Part shown: piece after piece, positions 8,881-15,749 of the stretch | Numbering within the stretch: position 1 is the stretch's first letter | Layout: every line of letters begins with the position of its first letter | DNA from: Azospirillum formosense | GTDB lineage: Bacteria; Pseudomonadota; Alphaproteobacteria; Azospirillales; Azospirillaceae | Direction: 5' to 3' | DNA length: 64,000 bases | NCBI RefSeq assembly: GCF_040500525.1 | Contig: NZ_CP159402.1 | Span: 1,239,501-1,303,500, forward strand | Made by a program: the position numbers and the translations under genes | Notes under the pieces: model-generated | Told to the model about the DNA's origin: nothing | Databases searched by the model: none | The model's input: only the letters and a program-made list of their open reading frames with translations

Positions 8881-8943
8881 CTTGTCTCTAACCCTCCCTG
8901 TATTCACTTAGCCGGAGATCCATTGGATCTCCGGTTTTTTCTT
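8881..8943 (+). ncRNA. Tandem small RNA candidate, copy 2
   Basis: This is the second copy of the sRNA candidate, 164 bases downstream of copy 1. The first 25 bases are identical to copy 1, while the terminator stem has a different sequence but the same architecture, and the spacer between box and core is largely diverged. Conservation restricted to the CU-rich 5' segment and the FNR-type site points to selection on base-pairing and on regulation. The predicted length is about 60 nt. The terminator ends 38 bases before the stop of the convergent DUF6460-like gene. Confidence 0.65.
8912..8943 (+). terminator. Intrinsic terminator of sRNA copy 2
   Basis: A perfect 10-bp stem (8912-8921 with 8925-8934) has the loop ATT and is followed by TTTTTTCTT. 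It is a Rho-independent terminator on the plus strand. Confidence 0.93.
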
Positions 8944-8980
8944 GTGCGGGTGGCGGGCATTGGGCCGCATGGGGCCCGCA

Positions 8981-9226
8981 TCAGGGACGGTGCCGCGTGC
9001 GGGTCCAGCGCATGAGCGCTCCGATGACCGACAGCGGCACGACAATCACCGCGCCGATCAGGATGTAGGGCAACGCCCAATGGAAGAGATCCGCGGTCAA
9101 CCGTGCGATGTCCTGGATCGTGTCCCAACTGTTGGTCAGGATGCTCGCCGGATTGATGTCCAGGAAGGACAGGACCAGTCCGACCACGAAGCACAGCAGA
9201 AGCGTTTTGATGATCCAACCGACCAA
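8981..9226 (-). CDS. Small integral membrane protein, DUF6460-like
   Basis: The 81-residue protein has two hydrophobic segments (about 4-22 and 49-70) joined by a short amphipathic stretch (SILTNSWDTIQDIARLTADLF). It ends in a basic tail RWTRTRHRP. The pattern I-L-x-x-V-V-G-L-V-L followed by a second helix with P-Y-I-L-I-G-A-V-x-V-V-P resembles the alphaproteobacterial DUF6460 family from memory; function is unknown. The best start seems to be TTG at 9226, with GAGGTG 5 bases upstream. It converges on the sRNA pair. Confidence 0.65.
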   Translation of the reverse strand: MVGWIIKTLLLCFVVGLVLSFLDINPASILTNSWDTIQDIARLTADLFHWALPYILIGAVIVVPLSVIGALMRWTRTRHRP

Positions 9227-9668
9227 GACATCACCTCGTGCTGACGCCGAACGGCGTGGGATTGCTCACGCGCCCCGTGCAACGTCTCCGGCACGGAAAC
9301 CGTTCCTTGCGGAAGATGGTAATGACGGCGGCGCATGATAACGCCTTAGACCCACCTCATATCGGCGCTTTGGAGTTATCCCCATTTTCTGTGGATAACA
9401 TTGTGGATGGTTGGTCAAGCCCGTTGGAGTGGCGACCAATTGCCATCACGCCCCCAAATTGGGCATAGTCATTGCGGTGCGAAACCGTTGGATACACTGC
9501 AAATCGTCAGGTCGGGACCACAGACACAGGTTTCCCTACTCCCTTGTATATAACGAAAGGAATATGGGGATAACTGTGTTGACCAATTCAGGAATCGGCA
9601 CGGCGTCCGCTGATGGAGATCAGCGGCTGGCCCGAACCGATGGGGGGCGGACTGTGCTGCAAAGGAGA
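9227..9668. promoter_or_regulatory. Intergenic region with a cluster of DnaA-box-like motifs
   Basis: These 442 non-coding bases contain a perfect DnaA box TGTGGATAA (9390-9398), two one-mismatch boxes TTATCCCCA (9376-9384) and TGGGGATAA (9565-9573), and a weaker TGTGGATGG (9402-9410). An AT-rich patch TGTATATAACGAAAGGAATA lies near 9545-9564 and a GANTC methylation site (GAATC) at 9592. The arrangement could titrate DnaA, regulate a nearby gene, or be part of an origin. I cannot see the flanking genes expected at an alphaproteobacterial oriC. No gene was found in the stretch. Confidence 0.45.
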
Positions 9669-9745
9669 TGGCGACCCCAGCAGGATTCGAACCTGCGACC
9701 TATCGCTTAGAAGGCGATTGCTCTATCCAACTGAGCTATGGGGCC
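9669..9745 (-). tRNA. tRNA-Arg (anticodon TCT)
   Basis: This is a 77-nt cloverleaf on the minus strand. The acceptor GGCCCCA pairs with TGGGGTC (one G-U pair). The anticodon stem ATCGC/GCGAT encloses the loop CTTCTAA with anticodon TCT (complement of 9709-9711). The T-arm carries GGTTCGAATCC, and the 3' CCA is encoded at 9669-9671. It reads AGA and, by wobble, AGG codons. Confidence 0.97.
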
Positions 9746-9755
9746 CCGGTCCGGA

Positions 9756-10052
9756 TCAGAAGCGCGGACGGTCCATGCGGAAGTTGTCGGCGTAGTTGCG
9801 CGGGCGGACGCGGCGCACCGGAGCGTCCTGGACCGTGTAGTCCCACCCCTTGCGCTGGGCGAAGGCGACGGCCTCCTCCGACGTCTCGAAACCGATGCGC
9901 ACCTGGTTCAGCGTATCGCCGGAGCTGATCCAGCCCATCAGCGGCTCCGGACGGCGCGGGGTCTCGATCTCGTATTCGAGCAGCCAACGATGCGTCTTGG
10001 CACGCCCGGACTGAGTGGCCGCTTTGCTCGGCTGGTAGATCCGGACCTTCAT
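9756..10052 (-). CDS. ETC complex I subunit, NDUFS4-like
   Basis: This 98-residue soluble protein matches the ETC complex I subunit family (mitochondrial NDUFS4/AQDQ, 18 kDa). It begins MKVRIYQPSKAATQSGRAKT. A segment near residue 39 reads MGWISSGDTLNQVRIGF and is followed by AVAFAQRKGWDYTV. It is an accessory subunit that stabilises the peripheral arm near the NADH module of alphaproteobacterial and mitochondrial NADH:quinone oxidoreductase. It lies apart from any nuo operon, between two tRNA genes on the same strand. The ATG at 10052 matches the family start. Confidence 0.88.
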   Translation of the reverse strand: MKVRIYQPSKAATQSGRAKTHRWLLEYEIETPRRPEPLMGWISSGDTLNQVRIGFETSEEAVAFAQRKGWDYTVQDAPVRRVRPRNYADNFRMDRPRF

Positions 10053-10101
10053 GACGCGGCATCTCCTCTGATACGTGCGTGGTGCATCGTTCGAAATTCG
10101 T

Positions 10102-10179
10102 TGGTCGGGGCGCCCGGATTCGAACCGGGGGCCTCCAGTACCCAAAACTGGCGCGCTGACCAGACTGCGCTACGCCCCG
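10102..10179 (-). tRNA. tRNA-Pro (anticodon TGG)
   Basis: This is a 78-nt minus-strand cloverleaf. The acceptor CGGGGCG pairs perfectly with CGCCCCG, with discriminator A. The anticodon stem CCAGT/ACTGG encloses loop TTTGGGT with anticodon TGG. The T-arm holds GGTTCGAATCC, and CCA is encoded at 10102-10104. It decodes CCN proline codons, mainly CCA and CCG. Confidence 0.96.
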
Positions 10180-10295
10180 ACGTCGCGCAGTGGAATACAC
10201 GAACCCCGCGCGGACGGCAAGACGCAGCCGCATCTATCCCGCAGGGTGGGGCTTCCGTATGATGCCACCCCCTTCGACGCCGCCGAACACTCGCC

Positions 10296-10811
10296 ATGAA
10301 CAGCCCTTCCATGCCCCCTCCCCGTCTTGCCGTTTTCGCTTCCGGGCTGGACGACTCCCCGGCCGGACGCGCCGTCGTGGGCATCGCCCATGCCCTGCAG
10401 CGGCGGGGCTGCGGGCTCGACGTCATCGCCCCGATGGGAGGCGGGCCGCTGCGGGCGGCGCTGCACCCCGGCATCGGCCAGATCGACCTCGCCAAGCGGC
10501 ACACGGGCACCTCCGTCCTCGCCCTCGCTCGGATCGTCGCGGAGCGCCGACCGGCCGGGCTGATCGGGGTGGGAACCGACGCCGGGACCGTCGCCCTGGC
10601 CGCCGCTTGGCTGGCGCGGCAGGGGACGCCGGCCGCGGTGCTGGAGACGGTGCCGGAGGACGCGGCGCATCCCGGCGACGGGTTGCGGCGCACCCTGCGG
10701 GGATGGCTGCACCCGCGCGCCGCCGCTGTGGTGAACGGTGCGACCACGGATCCCGACGCAGCCGCCCGGCTCTTCCTGACCGCCTTCGGGCTCCCCGACG
10801 GGCGCCCTTAA
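10296..10811 (+). CDS. Hypothetical protein resembling a glycosyltransferase N-terminal domain
   Basis: The 171-residue protein has an N-terminal pattern of a GT-B glycosyltransferase half: LAVFASGLDDSPAGRAVVGI, then ALQRRGCGLDVIAP and LARIVAERRPAGLIGVGTDA. These resemble the acceptor-side Rossmann domain of GT4 enzymes. The donor-binding C-terminal domain with its E-x7-E motif is missing, so the protein is about half the family size. It could be a remnant or a free-standing domain. Codon use (GC-rich third positions) looks native. It starts 117 bases from tRNA-Pro, in the opposite orientation. The assignment is tentative. Confidence 0.5.
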   Translation: MNSPSMPPPRLAVFASGLDDSPAGRAVVGIAHALQRRGCGLDVIAPMGGGPLRAALHPGIGQIDLAKRHTGTSVLALARIVAERRPAGLIGVGTDAGTVALAAAWLARQGTPAAVLETVPEDAAHPGDGLRRTLRGWLHPRAAAVVNGATTDPDAAARLFLTAFGLPDGRP

Positions 10812-10824
10812 CGCGGCGGCGCCA

Positions 10825-11307
10825 TCACTTCGCGGTGCCGAACGTCGCGTGCACCACGCGATCACCCGGCCGGATTCCCAGCCGCGCGCTCATGCCGCCG
10901 TTGATCTCAAGGATTCCCTTCACCGGGCCGGCCGAATTCACCGCGTCCAGCGATTGCGGCACGGCGTTGGCGTGGATGTTCACGATGCGGCCGTCGGCCC
11001 CGATGAAGATCATGTCGAGCGGGATCAGCGTGTTCTTCATCCAGAAGCTGGCCGGCTGCGGACGGTCGTAGATGAACAACATGCCGGCGTCCGCGGCCAT
11101 CTTCTCGCGGAACATCAGCCCCTGCGCCTGCTGCGCCGGGGTTTCCGCCAGCTCGATGTCGAAGCGGTACTTGCCGCCGCCCGCCGTCTCGACGGTCAGG
11201 GAGGAGCGGGCGAAGCTCTCCAGCGCCGTCGCCGGCAAGGCCGACAGCAGAATAGCGGCCCCCATCAGAAGCCCACCCAAAAGGACACGCACAGCCCGTC
11301 CGATCAT
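10825..11307 (-). CDS. DUF192 domain protein, exported
   Basis: The protein has about 160 residues, with an N-terminal signal (hydrophobic LLGGLLMGAAILLSALPATALE) followed by a complete DUF192 domain. That family is marked by AQQAQGLMFRE, the segment FWMKNTLIPLDMIFI and a C-terminal GDRVVHATFG. The biochemical role of DUF192 is unknown; members are small beta-barrel-like envelope or secreted proteins. ATG at 11307 is preferred over an in-frame TTG at 11316. Confidence 0.85.
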   Translation of the reverse strand: MIGRAVRVLLGGLLMGAAILLSALPATALESFARSSLTVETAGGGKYRFDIELAETPAQQAQGLMFREKMAADAGMLFIYDRPQPASFWMKNTLIPLDMIFIGADGRIVNIHANAVPQSLDAVNSAGPVKGILEINGGMSARLGIRPGDRVVHATFGTAK

Positions 11308-11392
11308 CGCGACCAACCCATCCCTTGACGTTCAAGAGCCTGGACGATGCCGCCGCGGCGCACGCCTGTCCAGAGGCGTCTCGTGGAGGGCG

Positions 11393-11947
11393 TCACGCCG
11401 CCGTACGGTCGGTGGCGGTGGTGTAGATGTCCTTGGTCAGCGGCTTGATTTGCTTGATCTGATAACCGGGGCGCGCGCTGAAGCGGCGAATGGCCCGCTC
11501 CCCGGCCTCGCGGTCGCTCTCGGCCCAGACAAGATAGTCGCGCCCGCGCGCCCACTCGACGGCCAGCGGGTGCAGCGCGTCGATCTCGCCAACCTGGGTG
11601 TTGACGACGGTCACCAGCCATTCCTTGTCGTTCGGATTCCGGCGGTCGGTCAGGATCAGGAGCTGGGGCCGCTGTTTGGTCTGCGCTTCGGACAGGCGCC
11701 GCTGGATCTCCGACTGCTTGCGCCGCGCCTCGACCGTGTCGGCCATGCACTCGTCGATCTCCTTGACGATGGCCTCCTCTTCCCGCTGCAGCCGGCGGAT
11801 CGTCGCCTCCAGCTTGCCGATGGAGTCCTTGGCGGCGCGCAGACGGCTGCGGCTCTGCGCCACCTGCGCATCGACCGCCAGCATCACGTTGCCCAGCCAT
11901 GCCCCGATGGCGATGATGCCAAGAATGATGAGGAAGTTGATCATCAT
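11393..11947 (-). CDS. Membrane-anchored coiled-coil protein, hypothetical
   Basis: The 184-residue protein has one N-terminal membrane helix (about 3-22), then a long helical coiled-coil region rich in Arg, Glu and Gln (about 25-92), then a folded C-terminal domain containing WLVTVVNTQVGEIDA and YLVWAESDREAGERAIRRF. I do not recognise the family. Its ATG overlaps the TGA of the upstream gene by 4 bases (ATGA), so the two are translationally coupled. The upstream gene has the same architecture, which suggests a paired complex. Confidence 0.7.
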   Translation of the reverse strand: MMINFLIILGIIAIGAWLGNVMLAVDAQVAQSRSRLRAAKDSIGKLEATIRRLQREEEAIVKEIDECMADTVEARRKQSEIQRRLSEAQTKQRPQLLILTDRRNPNDKEWLVTVVNTQVGEIDALHPLAVEWARGRDYLVWAESDREAGERAIRRFSARPGYQIKQIKPLTKDIYTTATDRTAA

Positions 11948-12501
11948 TTGGCGGGCGCCCTGATCCGGCCGGGGTTGGGGCGGCCCTGGGTCTTCTGGAA
12001 CGTCTTGGTGAATCCCATCTTGAAGGGAAACGCCACCTCGACGAGTTGCCTGGCCTCTTCCGCGTTGGACGCCCAGACCTCCGCCACGTTGGCGCAGCGC
12101 CAGATCGGGTTGACCTGGGACTTGTCCCCGCCGGAGGACGCCTTCTCCTGGGCGACATTCACCAGGAACTTCGACAGGCCGGCCTGGGGATCGCCCACCT
12201 CATGCACGAACACGGGGGGCTGAAGGGCGATCTCCGCGATCGCCCGCTCCATCTTGCGGTTCTCGGTTTCGGCGCGGTGCTTCTCGGCGGACACCTGGTT
12301 GCGCCGCTGCACCTTGCCGTTCACCCGGTCCTGAAGCTCGTGGATCTCGGAATGAAGGACGTAGATGCGATTCTCAAGCTGGTCGAGGCCTGCGGAGCGA
12401 TGGAGAAAATCGGGAAGGAAGCGTTTCAGCATCATGGCGACCGGAACGGCGGCCAGCATCATCGCGGCGATGGTCAGCAGGAGCAAGGTGGTGTTGGACA
12501 T
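11944..12501 (-). CDS. Membrane-anchored coiled-coil protein, hypothetical
   Basis: The 185-residue protein has an N-terminal membrane helix (about 5-24), a coiled coil (about 38-90, with LENRIYVLHSEIHELQDRV) and a C-terminal globular part with the segment NPIWRCANVAEVWASNAEEA. Both proteins of the pair carry a short segment of the form (V/Y)WA-(S/E)-(N/S)-x-EA in the C-terminal domain, hinting at a shared fold by duplication. Function is unknown. It is the first gene of a two-gene operon with the downstream gene ending at 11393. Confidence 0.7.
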   Translation of the reverse strand: MSNTTLLLLTIAAMMLAAVPVAMMLKRFLPDFLHRSAGLDQLENRIYVLHSEIHELQDRVNGKVQRRNQVSAEKHRAETENRKMERAIAEIALQPPVFVHEVGDPQAGLSKFLVNVAQEKASSGGDKSQVNPIWRCANVAEVWASNAEEARQLVEVAFPFKMGFTKTFQKTQGRPNPGRIRAPAK

Positions 12502-12660
12502 CGGCGGCCTGCCCCCTCTCCGTCTTTCCGGCTCCCGGTCTCAGCCTGACGTGGCCGGTCGAACCGGCCTGCGGACAGCGCGAGTCGCGCGAATCAGGCT
12601 GGCCGATTCGTTCCATTACGTCAACTGCGTGACCTCTGTGAACGCAAAACTTTCCAAAGA

Positions 12661-13824
12661 TTATCCGGTTCGGACCATCTTCGTGATTGCCGCAGCGGCA
12701 ACGCGCCGCACCTCGTCGCGCAGCGGGCCGGGGCGCGGCGCGTCGGCCAGGGTGGTGAACCAATGCTCCGGCGGGTTGCGCCCGGCGGCGCGCGACCAGG
12801 TCAGCTCCCGCAGCACGCCCTCCGCCTGCGGCGTCGGCGGCACCGCCGGGTCGATGCCGTTCAGCACCGCCCAAATTCCCGCCCAGCAGCGCCCGACGGA
12901 CCAGGGGTTGTAGCCGCCGCCTCCGACGACCATCAGGCGCGGCGCCAGTCCCATCAGCGCCCGGACCGCCCGCCACAGCGCGCCGTTCGACAGCTCCAGC
13001 CGGCTCAGCGGGTCTTCGGCGAGCGCGTCGGCCCCGGTCTGGATGACCAGCGCCTGGGGGCGGAACGCCCGCCCCACCGGCAGGATCGCCGTCTCCAGCA
13101 GGTAATCCATCTCGGTGTCGTTGAACTCCGGAGGAACCGGCAGGTTGACGGCCATCGCGCCGGGGCGGTCCTCCGCCTTGCCGGTGAAGGGCCAGCGCCC
13201 GTCCTCATGGACCGACAAGGTCAGCACGCGGTCATCATCGGCGAAGGCTTCCTCCACCCCGTCGCCATGGTGGGCGTCGAGATCCACATAGAGCACCCGG
13301 TCGATCCCGGAATCGAGCAGGGCCAGGATGCCCAGCACCGGGGCGTTGAGATAGCAGAAGCCGCTGGCCCGTCCCGGACGGGCGTGATGGGTGCCGCTGG
13401 CCGGGCTGTAGACGATGCCGGCGGGCGCCTCCGCCAGCAGGCGCCCGGCCAGGATGGCGGCGCCGGTGCTGATGGCGGGACGGCGGTACATCTCCGGAAA
13501 GATGGGATTCTCCAACCGGCCGAGGTTGTAGCGCTCCCCCGTCGCGGCGTCCACGCGCTGGTCGGCCTCGGCGCGGTGCAGGGCGGCGATGTAGTCCGGG
13601 GCGTGGAAGCGGGCCAGTTCCCCCGGCGTCGCCATCGGGCTGTCGCGGTAGACCGCGTCGGGCAACCAGCCCATGGCGCGGCTGAGGTCGATGGCGGTGG
13701 ACACCCGCGGGATGGCCAGCGGGTGCTTCGCGCCGTAGCTGGACCCCCTGTAGATCTCGCTGCCGAGGAACAGCGGGCGGGCGGGGAAGTCGGGCGGAAA
13801 GTCGGGTGGCGATTCGGTCGGCAT
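12661..13824 (-). CDS. Histone deacetylase superfamily protein (AcuC/acetylpolyamine amidohydrolase class)
   Basis: The protein is about 387 residues with the full arginase-deacetylase catalytic set. The His pair is in SGTHHARPGR near 146-147, GFCYLN follows, the zinc ligands Asp183 and His185 are in VDLDAHHGDG, the third ligand Asp is in QTGADAL near 266, and the catalytic Tyr is in GGGYNPW near 305. It should be an active zinc deacetylase on acetylated amines or lysines in the cytoplasm. The substrate is unknown and there is no acs/acu context. The ATG at 13824 lacks a clear ribosome site; an in-frame GTG at 13848 is possible. Confidence 0.87.
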   Translation of the reverse strand: MPTESPPDFPPDFPARPLFLGSEIYRGSSYGAKHPLAIPRVSTAIDLSRAMGWLPDAVYRDSPMATPGELARFHAPDYIAALHRAEADQRVDAATGERYNLGRLENPIFPEMYRRPAISTGAAILAGRLLAEAPAGIVYSPASGTHHARPGRASGFCYLNAPVLGILALLDSGIDRVLYVDLDAHHGDGVEEAFADDDRVLTLSVHEDGRWPFTGKAEDRPGAMAVNLPVPPEFNDTEMDYLLETAILPVGRAFRPQALVIQTGADALAEDPLSRLELSNGALWRAVRALMGLAPRLMVVGGGGYNPWSVGRCWAGIWAVLNGIDPAVPPTPQAEGVLRELTWSRAAGRNPPEHWFTTLADAPRPGPLRDEVRRVAAAAITKMVRTG

Positions 13825-13961
13825 GGGGTGGAGAGGTGGAGCGGCCACGCCCGTCCGTCAACGTCCCGCGCACGAAGCCCCTCATCGCCCCTTGCCGTGG
13901 CCGCGCGGCGATCTCTTTTCTTGAGGGGTATGGGCGAAAACTTCCGCGGGGGAGGCACGGC

Positions 13962-14720
13962 ATGGACGGTGCGTGGCGTCTGGCGGGGGTGGCCGCCGCG
14001 ATTCTCGTGACCGGCGGGCTGGGGGCTCCGGTCCTGGCCGACACGCCGGTCGATCTGGAACTGGTGCTGGCCGTCGACGTGTCCGGCAGCGTGGACGCGG
14101 AGGAGGGCCGCCTCCAGCGCGAGGGCTACGTCGCCGCCCTCACCGATCCGAAGGTCCAGGCGGCCATCCGCGGCGGCCCCTTTGGGCGCATCGCCGTCAC
14201 CTACGTCGAATGGGCCGGCGACAGCTTCCAGCGCATCACCGTTCCCTGGACCCTGCTGAGCGACACGGGCAGCGTCGAGGCCTTCGCCTCCTCCATCGCC
14301 GAATCGCCCACGCTGAGCGCGCAATGGACCTCGATCAGCGCGGCCATCGACTTCAGCGCCCGTCTGTTCAGCGACAACGGCTTCGAGGGGACGCGGCGGG
14401 TGATCGACGTGTCGGGCGACGGGGTCAACAACCGCGGCCGTCCGGTGCAATGGGCGCGCGACGAGGCGGTGGCCGCGGGGATCACCATCAACGGCCTGCC
14501 GATCCTGAACGACCGGCCCAACCCCTGGGGCGGGGCGGCGCCGACGAACCTTGACGGCTATTACGAGGAGCACGTGATCGGCGGGCCCGGCGCATTCCTG
14601 GTCCCCGCGGTCAGCTTCGAAGCCTTCGCCGACGCCATCCTGAGCAAGCTGCTTCTGGAAATCTCCGGACTTCCTCCCGACCCCGACGCGCACGCACGCA
14701 CGGGCCTCGCCAGCCGCTAG
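13962..14720 (+). CDS. DUF1194 protein, VWA-like fold, exported
   Basis: The 252-residue protein has a signal peptide (about 1-26, cleavage after VLA) and a von Willebrand A-type domain. The MIDAS motif DVSGSVD is at 39-45, and RRVIDVSGDGVNN gives the second metal loop near 145. This matches the DUF1194 family, periplasmic proteins of unknown function common in Alphaproteobacteria. The ATG at 13962 has GGGGGAGG 7 bases upstream; longer open frames upstream lack such a site. It is transcribed divergently from the deacetylase gene. Confidence 0.87.
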   Translation: MDGAWRLAGVAAAILVTGGLGAPVLADTPVDLELVLAVDVSGSVDAEEGRLQREGYVAALTDPKVQAAIRGGPFGRIAVTYVEWAGDSFQRITVPWTLLSDTGSVEAFASSIAESPTLSAQWTSISAAIDFSARLFSDNGFEGTRRVIDVSGDGVNNRGRPVQWARDEAVAAGITINGLPILNDRPNPWGGAAPTNLDGYYEEHVIGGPGAFLVPAVSFEAFADAILSKLLLEISGLPPDPDAHARTGLASR

Positions 14721-14799
14721 CCGGATCGTTGCAACATTGGCTCAACAAACATTACCTATGGAAGGCCGGTCATCCGGTTCGAAACCTGCGAGCGAGACC

Positions 14800-15624
14800 A
14801 TGCCGATCAAGACGATCCTGCTGCACATGTCGAACGACGACCGCCACACCCAGCGGCTTGAGGTCGCGGTCGGTCTCGCCAGACGCTTTTCCGCCTTTGT
14901 CGAGGTGCTGTTCGTCGCCACGCCGGTGTCCATGCCCGCCGCGGTGACCGGCCGCGCCGCGTCCTACGCCTTCATCGCGGAGGCCACGGCCATCGCCCAC
15001 GAGAAGGCCGAACAGATCGAGCAGGAGGTTCGGCAGGCGTTGAAGGACTGCTCCTACTCCTGGACGATCGAGGAAGGCGACCATGTGGAACTGCTGGCCG
15101 CCCGCGCCGTCTATGCCGATCTGGCCGTGGTCACGCAGAGCCACGACGACGAGCGCGGCGAGCGGGTGACGCTGCAGGTGCCCGACCGGCTGCCGCTGAC
15201 CAGCCCCTGCCCCGCGCTGATCCTGCCCCACGCCGCGGCGACGGCGTCGGCGATCGGGCGTCATGTGGTGGTTGCATGGAAGAACACGCGGGAGGCCGGC
15301 CGCGCCGTGCGCAACGCCCTGCCCTTCCTGAAGGAGGCGGAGAAGGTCACCGTGGTCACCATCGACCCGCCGGGCCACAGGCTGGACAGCGGGCGCGATC
15401 TGATGATCTGGCTGGAGCGCCACGGCGTGCGAAGCCAGCATCAGGCCAACATCTTCCGGGGCGGCGACGTCGGCGACGTCCTGATCAGCGCCTGCCGCGA
15501 GGTGGGCGGCGACCTGCTGGTGATGGGGTCCTACGGCCATTCCCGCCTGCGGGAGATGGTGCTGGGCGGCGCCACCCGGACGGTGCTGGCGAAGCTGGAG
15601 GTGCCGGTGCTGATGTCGCACTGA
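14800..15624 (+). CDS. Universal stress protein, two UspA domains
   Basis: The 274-residue protein consists of two tandem Usp domains (about 1-145 and 152-274). The second ends with the ATP-binding motif G-x2-G-x9-G-(S/T), seen as MGSYGHSRLREMVLGGATRT near 246-265; the first is degenerate at that position. Such cytoplasmic proteins bind ATP and are induced by starvation or oxidative stress. The ATG at 14800 begins MPIKTILLHMS, the typical Usp N-terminal strand. Confidence 0.88.
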   Translation: MPIKTILLHMSNDDRHTQRLEVAVGLARRFSAFVEVLFVATPVSMPAAVTGRAASYAFIAEATAIAHEKAEQIEQEVRQALKDCSYSWTIEEGDHVELLAARAVYADLAVVTQSHDDERGERVTLQVPDRLPLTSPCPALILPHAAATASAIGRHVVVAWKNTREAGRAVRNALPFLKEAEKVTVVTIDPPGHRLDSGRDLMIWLERHGVRSQHQANIFRGGDVGDVLISACREVGGDLLVMGSYGHSRLREMVLGGATRTVLAKLEVPVLMSH

Positions 15625-15634
15625 CCGGCGAATT

Positions 15635-15659
15635 GCCGGGCGGCGAGGGGCCGCCCGGC
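15635..15659 (+). terminator. Hairpin downstream of the universal stress gene
   Basis: A perfect 10-bp GC stem (15635-15644 with 15650-15659) and 5-base loop begin 10 bases after the stop codon. There is no U-tract, so it may act as a transcript-stabilising or Rho-assisted end. Confidence 0.45.
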
Positions 15660-15749
15660 ATCCGTACTTGGAGTTTCGGACCCAGTGCGGCGGCCGAAGC
15701 CCGGCCGGCACATGAGGCCATATCAGTCTGAAGCGAATGAAAAGTCGCC

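Noticed and set aside
9227..9668. A firm call of the chromosomal replication origin
   Set aside because: The DnaA-like boxes are real, but there is no hemE, parAB, gidAB or dnaA gene nearby and only a short AT-rich patch. Without genome GC skew the claim is not supported.
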